Assembly (NCBI GenBank): GCA_002150815.3
Contig: NDFF03000389.1
Location: 1 to 64,000 of the forward strand
Length of the DNA stretch: 64,000 bases
Direction of reading: 5' to 3'
Source: Grammothele lineata
Lineage: Eukaryota; Basidiomycota; Agaricomycetes; Polyporales; Polyporaceae
The notes beneath the pieces are model-generated. The model was not told the DNA's origin, ran no database searches, and was given only the letters and a program-made list of their open reading frames with translations. Positions 34,435 through 46,181 of this stretch are shown piece after piece. The stretch's first letter is position 1; the number at the start of each line of letters is the position of its first letter. The translations under genes and the position numbers were made by a program.

Positions 34435-37400
34435 TCGCCTACTCCTTCACCTTTTTCCTTCTCTACTCGATCCCTTGCACCCCTGTTTGCCTTCATCGTA
34501 TAATCATTTCTTTCCCAATGTTCTGACACATCTCTTGCATATCCCCCGATCGCTCAGCACATCGTCCCCCGCGATGGCTCGCCTTTCGCTCGTTCTGCAG
34601 GCAACTCGCCCTGCTTGTTGAGGATAACAAGACGTTGTGCAGATCAGGCGTGACGGCGCTGGAGTTTGGAGGATCGAGACGGACGGAGACGAGGCGGATA
34701 GTGCTTAAGGTGCGCTGTGCTGTTGCTGCTGCTGATCATCAAGCGTCTGACTGAGGTCCACAGTCTCGTGAAACGAACTTCCACATCCATCAAGAGTCCC
34801 TAATTTTCGAGCCAGCGTAGTCACGGAGGTTGGACGCATCGCGGTGGACATCCTAATGGGCGCGTTCTCGTGCACTGCCAGATCATCCCCAACTGTTTCT
34901 GCGCTTTCTACTGGTTGTGGTTGGATGTAAACATTTGGAAGGATTGAAGGGCCCGCGAGTGGGGTGAGCTCTTCATACGTATGTATCCAGCTCGACTGCC
35001 GCTTACATGGCATCTCTAAATCCCTCGCAAGGCGTCCTGCGGCACCAGCACCCACACCATCTCCCTGCAGTCGAGCGATGGCTCTTCCTTATCCCCTAAG
35101 CTACGCTCAGGTACCCCATGCTTCGTTTTCCCAACTCTTCAACTCGTCCGAGCGCGTATCCCGTCACCGTCCACAGAAGCTCTGTTCCTCGCCTCGCTCT
35201 TCCGGCGGTCCCTCCCGTTGCATGTACTGCTTCCCGCGCTGGCTAAGCAAGACGATTCCGCCCTGTTCTGCATGTCCGTTCACTCAGCACCCCAAACCAA
35301 CGGTGGCGTCTCCCCACAAGTTCGATCCAAATGTGGGTACTCTTACGTGCGCATTGCGGCACTTTTCACTCTAATAGTCTACTTTGCAGTCCAGTGAGCC
35401 TCAATGATCTCACCCTGCGCATCTCCTCGCGAAATTCGGCTTCGCCTACTGAAGAACAATCGAAGGCCGACGCTCATCGACAAGTGCGGCGGCGCGATGT
35501 GCACGCGATCATGACACCCGTGCCGGGGGACACTGAAGCTACATACTCTCAGGGTCCGTCCATGCATCGTGTGCGTCCTCCAATGGAAACTGATCCAGGA
35601 TCAGGTTCTACAGCTGCTTTCAGGATACGTGCACTCTTCTTGGGCGAGACCGTTCGCGTACGAGCCTCTGCTGAGCTGCTACGCCGAGGCTTGTGTGTTG
35701 CTGGCTTGCACGACACATCGCAAGAGCGTTGATTCCACTGGAACAAACCACTCCCGGGATACGGTACGACGTGGGGCCAGATGTAGGCGTTGAAAACCAG
35801 GTATAAACATCACGGCGCGTGAGCTGCCATCGAACGCATGTTTGCTGACCACTGCTATAGAGCGTATAGCAATCGACGACTCCGCGTTATCGAACGAGGT
35901 GCGGCCGATGTGGGAGAATTGGGGACAGAGGCTGCGTTTGGTAGTTCGGCGTTCGAGGTTGTAGCTTGCCTGTTGCCAAGCTTGTCAAGTCGGTCACGCA
36001 ATATATTTGTTCGCCATCGTACGGCTCTATAAAGAGGCTTTGCGTCTGGCATGGCTCAGGAACACAGCAAGCAGCAAGCACAATTGTGCTCCTAAGACAA
36101 GATATTCCGATTCATGCTTAGACTCCTCGCCGCTCGTTGCGATACAACTAGCCTGTTCTCGCGAAGCAGTCGCGGAGCGTCATCGAGCACCGCTGACATC
36201 CTAACAGGAGGAACACCGAAACAACTATATTTACATCATGTACTACACACTACAAAAACGCCATGCTCGTCCCAGGCACGCACGACACGGGCAGCCGCAG
36301 GCCCGGGGCGCCCTACGCAAGGGTGGGTAGTGAGAAACCTGTCGCAAAGCATGACATCTACAACGCTCGATGACGAACGCGCGTTGCTCCGGGCGCCTCC
36401 AGAAGTCGGGACTGGAATCATTCGAGTTTTTCGCGGAGTCTGCGAAGTGTGAGCCACTAAGGAGCTGCCTTGTCGGGCTGTATCGTACATACAAGGGCGG
36501 TAGAAATTGATTTGGAGAGCTGGGGGAGCTTGCGTCGAACGTGGTAGCAAAGACATACATCGGTAGCTGGGTGCCTCGAAGGACCCAACGTGGGGCACGC
36601 CGCACGCCGCACGCCGCACGCGCAGCTGAGGTTCGTGCTAGCACTGTGCGCTCCATCCACTCGGAACGGTCGGGCAAGGGGCCTGCGGCGTCCACCGCAA
36701 GACTTCGCGCGCCCGTGAATCTCAGGGCAGATCCTGGGTGCGAGAGTGCGGATAATCATCAGCATCCAATTGACGCAACAGAAAGAGGAGAACGGGTGCT
36801 AGGTTAAAGCAACACAGACTTACCCTCCACGATATCCTTCAACTTGCCCCTCGCATGTTTTGAAGAAGTGATGTTGAGGTATTCAGCCAGGAGATGTGCC
36901 CCATCGCTGGCGGAGCAAAGCTGAGTCGAACCGCCGAGAAGGGGGATGGCCTGCCGAAACCCGAACTACGGCTGAGCAGGTGGGATACATGCTGTGATGC
37001 CGACTGTCTAAAGCCGATTGCGAGCCGTTACTGGAACCCGGCACCATACGTCCTCCTTCCGCACGCTTCCACGAGCCTTGGAGACTGTCGAGGGGCTGAC
37101 GAGAGGGGATGAACCGCCTGTGACGAGCAACATATCAGTAAGATTGGTGCGCAACTCGGTCGAATGTGACATACGTACCTTCCGTAGAGCATCACCCATC
37201 CGTCTCGACAAGGCGTTGTGCTCCAGCGAGGACTATGTTATCTCCGTCTTGGTTCATAATCTGACACTATGGGAACGGAGGCTCACAGGGTGTAAGACAT
37301 TGCACGAGTTATGATAGATAGCCCCGTCGCAAGTGTGAGGATCGAGTTGCTCGCTACAGGGTAAGTAAGCGGTGGCTTGATCTTATGGTCACGCCGGACT

Positions 37401-39300
37401 ACAGCGCACGGTAACCACTCGTCCCGACGTGCGTAGACTCCGGAGGATGGGCCTTTCAAGACTAGTCGCGCATAGTAAAGCGGCAGCGGCCGTCGAAGAT
37501 CTTAATCGAGGACGACAGACAATCTTCTTGGCGCTCGTCAGGGCCATTCTAGACAAAGACAAGTGACCTAGCACATTCACAACACGGTGAGTCATGTACT
37601 AGTATCATGATAGATAGACTCACAGCTTTCTCCTGGCCGTCTTCCAATATCGCATCATGTTTGCCTAACTCCAGCCAGCAGCCTTTTGACCCATCCTACC
37701 CTTCCCATACCGTGTCCGATCACACAGCCGCGCCCGTTATCGGCGAGTTCCTGATGTATGAGCTGAGCACGGAGCCATATGAACGTGTAGGAGGAAGGGC
37801 AACCTACGGGTGACCGCGCCCCCACAAGGCTCTGCGTCAACTGCACGTTGAGGAAATGTGTCGACAGAAGCTGGTACGTTGATAGAAGCATGCTGATGAA
37901 TGAAGGTACAACCTGCGCGAGCAAGCGATGGGCTGAGATCGGGTGCGGTAAAGATCGCAGAGCTCGTACGTACAGGTCGGAAATGCACTTCAACTTCTTC
38001 CTTGTCTGCCTCGTTAGCGTATCGAGACTCGATTACCGTGTGGATCATTGTCGTATATGTCTATGAATCTCGAAGACGTCAAATTTTGGAGGTGTAGGAA
38101 TAACGACGATCAGTACCTCGACTTCGTCTGGAGTATCTGCTGGACGCGTCCATCATCCTATGTGGACAACCCGGCGGGAGTGTGGTGCATGGAGACACAG
38201 TATCGCGCGTGACTGTCGTACGGTTCGCGTCATTCTTGCACGATGACTAGAGGAACAAAGGGTACAGTTGAGTATCACGCAGCAGGGCAGAGACTGACGG
38301 GAGACGCGTGTAGCGTAGCAGACCTTACTTACGCGATGAGAAGTAGTCAGCCGTCTCTCGCATATCCTGCGGATAGAGTCCCGGAATCGTTCAGGTATAC
38401 TAAGGACTGCGTACCAGACGCAGCGTAAGATTCTTGTCGAAGGAACGGAAGGAGAAAGCTGGAAGTAGCTCACATGTACACCTGGACCTTCCACTCCCAA
38501 CTGCAGCGCCACGCGTGTGGCCGCTCCATCGCATTGACTCCCCGCCCACGAAGCCGTTCCAAGCTTGACGAAGTAGGCCTATGGTACATAGCGTTGAGAA
38601 TGAAGGGTGCTGTTTGACTTGACGGGATGCATGATGGGTCGGCATTGATGTACATGAGGCAGGCACAGGAGAGGGTAGAGTCGGGTGTAAGCGGAGGGTG
38701 AGGGAAGACGAGTCGGCATCGCGGGCTGGAAGTCTGTGGAGGGTATTCTACGCAGTCGTTGCGGGAGCACAAGAGAGAAAAATGGAATGTGGAGAAGGAA
38801 GAGACAGAATTAATTGTAAATTATGTCACCAAAGAATTGGAGAACGCACTGGACGGCAGCCCGAGTCTGCAGCAGACGGCCTCGAGGATCTTATGGCAGA
38901 AATGATGTTCGAGAGGAGCCAGCCTCGCAAAAGCAGCGAAACGTCGGATGATCCATATTGATGGCGCAATGTGACTGGGCAGGTGAGGAGACTGACGGAG
39001 TGGACGGAGGTGTGGAGGACAGCTTCTGGCAGAACGCGCGTTGCGCACTCCTCAATAGTATTAGTACTCGACGCGGGCTTGCAATTGTCTCCTGAGGACG
39101 AGCCGGCGCAGAGGCGCTGCCGGGCCGGTTGGGGCCGGTCGGGACCTCCCGCCCTCTCCTGCCTCTCCGAGTCCCGTTCGTCCTCTTTGCAGTCCCCCGG
39201 ATCCCTGCCAGCTGCCCTCCTGTCGCAACCACTCAAAATGCTTGACGCTTCCTCCCTCTAGAATTTGAACGGACATGAGTCGCACCAACCGTGTCGCCCG
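34435..39300. other. Decayed repeat-like DNA, no supported gene
   Basis: Several short frames are locally protein-like: 34705-35055 minus, with a poly-Gln end from a CAG/CTG run, and 37405-37566 plus, with RRLRRMGLSRLVAHSK. None could be extended into a gene. Confidence 0.35.
35520..35760 (+). repeat. Dispersed repeat, copy 1 (partner at 41.77-41.99 kb)
   Basis: Sequence around GATCAGGTTCTACAGCTGCT and TTGATTCCACTGGAACAAAC is matched, with many substitutions, by GTTCAGGTCCTACAGTTGTT and TTGATCCCACTGGAACGTCC at 41.84-41.97 kb in the same order. In both copies one frame encodes a related peptide (KLIQDQVLQLL against KLTQVQVLQLL), so this was once coding. The source gene is not recognised. Confidence 0.6.
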
Positions 39301-39914
39301 TCAAGTGTTCTGGCGGACGAACAGCTCTACTTAGCACGCGCGGTCGCTAGGGTGGGGAGAAGTGACTTGCGAGGACTTCGGTACGCTACGTCTGGTTCGC
39401 GTTCATGCCCCATCTAACTAGTCAATGGCCCACAGTCTTCACGTCGCCACGCTTTGCGGGCTCTGCCTCGATGGCGGACGCCTTGGGCCGCGATGTTCGT
39501 CCAGGAATCGCTTCTACCACGCCTCCGGATCCCGCGTTTTGCTCGTTTCCGTCCCGCCGCACCCCACCCTCCGTTCGCCCCTGGTCAGTCTGTGCACACA
39601 GCTAGCGCCACCTCATCTCGAATAGGCTCTGGCACAACCCAAACTTCCTGTCGTCTGCCACCCTCGACACAACTCAGTCACGTCGTGCGAGTGAGCCGCT
39701 GTCAAGACTCGAACGCAGGAATTCACGATATTCCTCGGCCGGTCCGCGGCTTGCTTGAGCCAACACGGGACCTCCATCTTTCGGCTGTAGTCGGTTCTGG
39801 GATCAAGGGGCTAATAGCTTGTAAGTCCCCCTCACTCGCACGTTACCGATGTAGACAACCTTGACGTTCCGACGTTCCCTCAACAGCCCTCTGCCGTGCC
39901 GATTTCCGCTGCCC

Positions 39915-41200
39915 GCCCCTCGACCATCACTCTGCTCTTACCCTTAGCCGCCATCCCTACCGCTTTACAGCATGTTTCTCGCACGTCCCGCTGTTGTGCC
40001 GCACGTCGTCTCTCATGATGGCCTCGTCTTCCGTCGAGTCCGTTATGATCCTCCAAGCTCGTTGACAACAGCCACAACACGGGAATGACGGTGATAGTGC
40101 GTAGATGCTCGAGATAGATGGAGACCAGGCGAACAGTACCTGAGGCACGTCATATTCTTTCCCGCGTACTTGGATTTTCTAACGGAGTTTCATAGCCCGA
40201 TCTCTCTCCCGATCACGGCCTTTCATGGACTCCGTGCTCATGAAGAGTGTGCCAGTCTTGTACATTTGTAGTCCCCTCGCAGCCCTCTTCTCATGTCTCT
40301 ATTCTCCTCACTCGTCTAGCTCCCGCCTTACGTCTCAATTCCCGATTCCAACGTGGAAACTGGAAACTCCTTTGTTTGTTTCCACGTCTCGCGCCTCCTC
40401 CAAGCGGAATCAGTATTCCTGAGCGTCCTGCAGAGACGGTGTAGCCGCGGAACGCCGATGCTCCGCGATGAATAATGAAACAGATGCGTCTTCCTGCACT
40501 AGCTCACTCCCAAGCGTCACTGCGAGCTTTGGACCTGTGGACGGATGGATTCGGAGAATTGGCATCGGCATCGGTGATGAGCAAGGTGAGCTCTCCGTCT
40601 TCCAATAGATCTCGTCTCAGAGTCGCTGACTTGGCCTTTCTGCATTTCCCCCGAATGCTCTCCAATACATTAGTCCTCACATCGTTTCAACTCCCACCCT
40701 TGTATAATCGCGCTTCTCGTTCCCCCCAACGTCGCCTGTAGACATCACCCGCCATCTCTACACTACCTCCCTACTCATACCCTTGGTATTCACTCCTTCG
40801 GCTTCCCTGCATGCCTGTCGTAAGTCCCGCTGTTTCCCTGCATGTCGTTTTTCGTGACGGCCCTGACTTTCTCCCAGCTTCTTGAGCACAGAAAAACGCC
40901 GTGTAATGTGGGCTTTCTGGCGCTGGAGGTTGAGGATCAGGATAACCGGAGGCAAGGACAAGAGTACTGAAGGTGCGTCATGCTCCTCGCACTCGCAAGC
41001 GTCTTACTAAGACTCACAATCTCATCTCTACGTCGTATTGTCTCATACAACCCGCACTCGTCGCAAATGTGCCAATATGCTACATCTCAAGTCCCGTCGT
41101 CGCTTTTCGCCTCGTTTTAGACCCCTCGCTCTTCTCGAACCGCATCCGTGTCTCCGGGTCCTGCTTCAAACATGGACTCTGACTACGACCGCCCGGTTTC
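39915..41200. repeat. Diverged direct duplication
   Basis: The segment CGTCCCGCTGTTGTGCCGCA...TGATGGCC (about 39985-40024) is echoed by AGTCCCGCTGTTTCCCTGCA...GTGACGGCC (about 40824-40863), with the same following CTCCAAGCTCGTTGA / CTCCCAGCTTCTTGA. A further pair near 40250 and 41070 has the same spacing. The unit is about 0.85 kb and both copies are heavily mutated. Confidence 0.5.
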
Positions 41201-41769
41201 ACGCCTCATCCAGCGTAAACTGACTTCATAATACTCCTACAACCTTCGGGGCAGTGTGGCCGTGAAGCTTGGACGCGTCGTGGCGAGTATCTGAACGAAC
41301 GCGGTACATTAAATCATTTCCAAGTGTCTGCGCGGCTTCTAGTCGTTGAATGGAAGAGTCTCGAAACATCGAGTGGATCCCTGGTAGAGTGAGTGCTCCG
41401 TCTTCACATGTATCCAATCTGAGTGCAACTAACAAAGAGTTTCTACTCCACGCCCCCACACCCAAGGCATTCCGTTGTGCTCGCTTTCGCGTCTGCTTCC
41501 TACCCCTTTGAGCGATCGGCCTTCCCGTCTCTGCGCGGTGCCTCTAGTATGTGCACCTACATAACTTTGTTGTCATGGTTGATTTGATTGAAGTCGGGTT
41601 GTTAAGGGTCTCAATCTCACGCCGTGCATCGGTACGCAAGACTTAACTCCGACCTCGTGCTACCGTAACGCATACGAGCGTCGTCAAGCACCCCACGAAC
41701 TCGCACCACACGGACGTGTTCGCCAAAACGTGTGTCAGCCCGGCTGACGTTCGACGTGTCGGAAACTTG

Positions 41770-41995
41770 AAACAGTGTCGTCACGCGCGCTCAGGTTCTT
41801 CTAGGCATCGCGCGCGCTCTCGAACGCAAGCTGACCCAAGTTCAGGTCCTACAGTTGTTGTTTGGGACGTACATGTCCCCATGCGAATGAGCCTGCTCAT
41901 GCTGATGAGCAGCCACGCTCGCACACTACGACATCTCACGAGTGGCTAGAGGGGCATTGATCCCACTGGAACGTCCGTCCTATCCATAATGTCCC
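41770..41995 (+). repeat. Dispersed repeat, copy 2 (partner at 35.52-35.76 kb)
   Basis: See the copy at 35520-35760: shared blocks occur in the same order and orientation, with the shared peptide QVLQLL. Confidence 0.6.
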
Positions 41996-42589
41996 CCGGG
42001 TTCCATAACCACGCTCAGCAGGAAGGGAGATGCCAACAGGAGTGGTGCACGCACGTCTCGGTTCGTACGACGTAGCGTAGAGATCGACGCGTTCGAAGTG
42101 GACAGTGTAACTATAAGAGTAGGCTAATTACATCGCATTCAGTAGATCGATGTACGAGACGGTTGCAGAAACGAGTTGCCTTGTCTATATTCTTGACTGT
42201 CGTTGGCCCGCGTCGAGGAGCGGTCGTGCATCTAGCCAGCTCAGACACACAACAGCAAGCTAGGAGCACCACTTCCTTCAATGTTCGTTCAAAGCAGCTT
42301 CGCAACGAAAGATCGGAGGCGTCATCGAGCAGGAACGTCGCCGAGACAAATCTATTCACTTTTATCGACTACATACTACGATGATCTTATCTTCGTTCTA
42401 GACATACACGGCACGTTCACCTGCAAGGTGACCCGTGAGCTTCCACGCACAAGCCCACACAAGAACCTTCTGCGCTCGCTCCCATGTACGCCGTAATCCA
42501 ATAGCTATTAACTTGGGTGTCTTGGAATTGCTGCTTATGCCGTGGACCGCCACGAGAGCGATCCAAGACCTGTCCCTTGGGCGTAAGCG

Positions 42590-43140
42590 CTAAGTGGCCT
42601 CCTCCAGCGCCGCTCCTCGTCGCGCGCCAACGCTCACGTCGTCTGCGTCACCATCGTCGTCGCCCGCATCGTCCGCATCGTCGCCGCCGTCGTCCACGTC
42701 GTCGTCAGCCGCTCCGTCCACGTCGTCATCACGGCCCCGCCCGCCGTCGTGCAACTCACACTCGTCATAGCACAACTGCGCGAGTCTTCGCATTTGCCGC
42801 TGCCGCGCGACTCGCGAATGCCGCCCGCAGCTGCTTCGTCGCGATACACCAGCGACGTGTCCGCGGGCTGCGGGGACTGTTCGTGTATCGCCGTGCCGCC
42901 CGTCGTCATTGTTGTCATCATCAGCCACCCCGCCCACGTCATCGTCACGGATCCGCCCGCCGTCGACGTGTCACTCACTCGCCAGCTCGTCGTCATGGTC
43001 GGGATACATCAACGATGTGTCCGCGGACAGCGGGGGTTGTTCGTGCGTCGTGCTCGTCGCCACGGCCATCGCTCACGCCTTACTGCCGCGGGAATCCTCG
43101 CTCGTCCCGCGTGGTTACTGCAGCACTGAGACTGAAACGA
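42590..43140. repeat. GC-rich degenerate simple-sequence and duplicated tract
   Basis: From 42628 to 42735 the sequence is dominated by CGTCGTC/CATCGTC triplet-like runs. Beyond it, GATACACCAGCGACGTGTCC (42842) recurs as GATACATCAACGATGTGTCC (43002), about 160 bp on, followed by GGGGACTGTTCGTG and GGGGGTTGTTCGTG. Open frames here are Arg-, His- and Asp-rich on opposite strands and are products of composition, not genes. Confidence 0.75.
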
Positions 43141-43348
43141 TGTATCGGTGAGCACGTGTTAGGAGGCAATTTGATGTAAGACCTCGCTATGTATACATTC
43201 AATACTCCCCTTGTTCATCTAAGTCTTCACTATCGAAACAGAGGTGAAGCACTGCAGGTACAGTAGGAGTATCGTTCATTCCGCCATCTACACGACTGCC
43301 GTTCGAATCGCCATCGATCATGGCCTGTGCTCGGGAGCGGACCTCAGC

Positions 43349-45991
43349 CTACTGTTGTTCAACAACGTCAGCAAGGGCAGACTCCATGACAGCTTGCTCG
43401 TCTGCGTAAGCCTTGAGGCCTTCGTCCAGCTCGTCCTTGACAGGTTGAGTGGGGGCAGCTTGCCCCTGCCGCTTCGAACGACGCAGGTTCCACTGGGTCA
43501 CCTCGTACCTGGTGGACTGGATGACGTGACGCATCTCCTCGTTGAGGAGACGCACTTGCTCCTTCCAGCGTGCGGCTCTTGCTCTAGCTTTCGCCCAATC
43601 GGTACGAAGCGCTGACCACGAAAGCTTTAGTAGGATGCATTGTGTGAGGCGCTAGATCCAGCACTTACCATCCTGCATCCCCCAGTCGTTACCGCCTTCA
43701 GCAGGGCCAGTAGAGGTGTACCATATCCATGAGAGACAACGTCGACCTTCTCTCGGGGCGACTGCGCCGGAAATTGGGGCCGCCGAGGGTGTCGAGGTAC
43801 TCGTCTTGCCGCCCATGGCGCGGACGTGATCTATTTTGGCATTCTCTTGGGCGGTGAGCATACGCTGGCTGAGGCCTACGAAGCCAACGTCATGAAGAGG
43901 CTGTAGAACCTTCTCCCGTGTCATCTCCCGAGTACTGTTGGCACAACCCTGCAGGTAGGACCAAAACCGCTCTACTTGCTCTCCATCCCAGCGTGCAAGA
44001 TAGGGGGTGTAGTTCGGGGAGAAACGGCCCTGACAATCGAGCTTGTGCGCGCTGATGTGAAACTCGGGAACTACGAAGATCCAGGCGTCCTCAGGGAGGT
44101 CGAGCCGGATGTCTGGTGGGAGCTCGCTGGCACAAATGAACAAGCCTTTCTGGTGCTCGCATGCGACGTCGTACGAATTTTTCATCATCCGTACGCCCTT
44201 CCCCTTGACCGCAGATGCAAGGACGAAGCCCACGTTCGCCCACCTGAAAACGTTGGCTAGGACAGCCCAGAGACATGGCGGATCACACGCACCTCTCCCC
44301 CTTCTGCTGATCGCCTAAGCCGTTGTTGAGGAACAGCTCATGTTGGCAGCTAACGGCGATGACGCCGGTGGTGTACAGTCCTTTGGAGTTTCGTGCGAGC
44401 GCGTTCAGCAAAACTGCGAAACCAGAGCAAGCTCGTATCTGCAAGACGAATAAGTGATGTACGGGCTGCGCTAAGGGGAGCACGTACGTCTTCGTCGTTG
44501 ACAAACTTCCCCACGTACTCGGCGTACGCGGAGGGATCTACGAAGTAGGCGAGACCCGGGCCCATCCAAACGTCCTCCTGCTTGCTCGGACGCATGCGGC
44601 TTTTCAGCTTGAAGTTAGCATCCTGGGAGACCATTAACTGGTGAAGCCACCTGTTGACGTGCGATGAGTATCACATAAGAGTATAGATCATATCAGAGTA
44701 CACTTACGCGTCCTTCGGAAGTGCGTTCTCCCAACCAGGCGGAAGATTCTTATTAGGTTGCGGGCAAGCGCGACACATCACCGCGAGCCCTCCTCGAGGA
44801 GTGCCACCAATTCCAGTCGCGTCATGGCCTCTACCAGCGCGTTTCGCCATGGTGATGTGCCGCCACTGGCGCACTATCATTGAGAGCGCGGCGCCCCGGT
44901 CCTATAGCACACGTGAGTTTTTCAACGAAGCGATTAACTGGGCACGTACTGGAAGGCGATCGAAACCGACGTTGTCGGTCATAAGTTCGAGGGCTTTATA
45001 GAAGTCGTACACGGTCATCTTGCCCTGAAGGTTGAATAGATGGAACGCTTTAAGAACTTCGAACGTCGCGCACGTCCGAGGCTTTATGGGAGTGGCCGGC
45101 CACCACAACATACGGAGGAGAGCGGTTCGACGGCCAGGCCCGCGACATCCGCAGAAGGCGACCTTAACGACGTGGATTCCGTTCACATGAATGACGGTCA
45201 TGGGGATGGTTTGTCCGCTGCCGCTGAGATAGACTTCCCCACTGTCGTGGGATGGGCGAACTACCAGACCGAGCTCACGGAGAGAAGCCTGCTTGAAGAA
45301 CGTGCCGTCCCATACCTGGAGAACAAAACATAAGCAAGTGCATTGAACCCGGCACGACGTGCTCACCTGCAACCGATGCAGGGGAAGAGAGTGATGACGC
45401 GCGAGAACGCATGCATCACATAGGACGCTACTCCCCAAGCAATCGCGACAGCGGAAGCGGGGGACAGCTTGAAGACAAGCTGAACAGACCGCAGACAGTG
45501 CGCTGCGGCAGCGTCCTTCAAGGCGGAGGACTTCATCCAGATATTCGTCTTGGAATGGCAGCCAGGTTCTCAGAGGTTCGTCCTGCATCAAAGAACGCCA
45601 AGTTAGCATAGATACGTTGACGAAGTCATATACGTACGGTGCTGGCATAGCGCTTAGACCGTTCTTTTGCTACAACGGAGACACCGCTGAGGCCCGCAAC
45701 CGGTTCGGGTGATACCGGCTGGTCGAACGCAGAGTCTTCACCGAACCACCCGGTGGTGAGAATCGTCGGCGTCGAGCTCATAGCTGTCGCAGTTAAGGTG
45801 GAGGAAAGAAGCTGTTCGATCTCGGAGGGAGTCAGGGGAGGCGCCGTAGTCTCCTGGCGGACGCGAGAGGTGCTGGCAACGATGCGGGGACCGTCCTGCG
45901 AGGCCACGTAGGTACGGGTGACGGCGCAAGGAACGAAGAACGGGTCGGTGCCCCCCTTGCCTTTCGCTGCCTTCCGAGGGTTCGGTTTCAT
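43349..45991 (-). CDS. Second KDZ transposase, 758 aa
   Basis: Eight exons on the minus strand: 45991-45638, 45582-45367, 45315-44950, 44901-44708, 44650-44488, 44438-44293, 44243-43669 and 43611-43349. Introns are 48-57 nt and phases match throughout. The CxC2 cluster is at residues 151-187 (CSACLQAVPRFRCRDCLGSS, then LCDACVLARHH and PLHRLQVWDGTFF). Core motifs follow in order: RQWRHITMAKRAGRGHDATG, DANFKL (D387), GDQQKGER, SYDVAC (D505), VVPEFHISAHKLDC, RWDGEQVERFWSYL, STREMTREK, and the terminal RWKEQVRLLNEEM. Departures from the usual pattern: C-x-R-H-E is shortened to CQHE, DLQKGER reads DQQKGER, and the expected N-M-D reads NVG (G485). It is clearly a different lineage from the first KDZ. 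The ORF is intact but activity is doubtful. Confidence 0.87.
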
Positions 45992-46033
45992 GGTGAGAAG
46001 CGTGTGTGGGCGTCGAAGGCGAGTCCCCCGCCC

Positions 46034-46040
46034 TTTTATA
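46034..46040 (-). promoter_or_regulatory. TATA box of the second KDZ transposase
   Basis: On the minus strand TATAAAA lies 43 bp before the ATG at 45991, a normal distance for a TATA-driven start with a very short leader. Confidence 0.6.
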
Positions 46041-46181
46041 CCATGGCGGACTTAGCACACAAAAACGATTCAATTGCAGGCACTGCGTCCTATCAATCAA
46101 CACAGATTCCTCAAGCAGCAGGAGAACGTCATACCACGAACACATGAACGACCGCGACGCTTCGCTACGGCCTGCCCTACA

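Noticed and set aside
33688..34621. Overlapping open frames through the tandem array
   Set aside because: The 73/79-bp units lack stops in some frames, so repeated peptides appear on both strands; no start context or splice signals.
42517..43179. 220-codon open frame and several opposite-strand frames
   Set aside because: They arise from a CGTCGTC-type simple-sequence tract and its duplications; composition is almost entirely Arg/His/Pro on one strand and Asp/Gly/Thr on the other.
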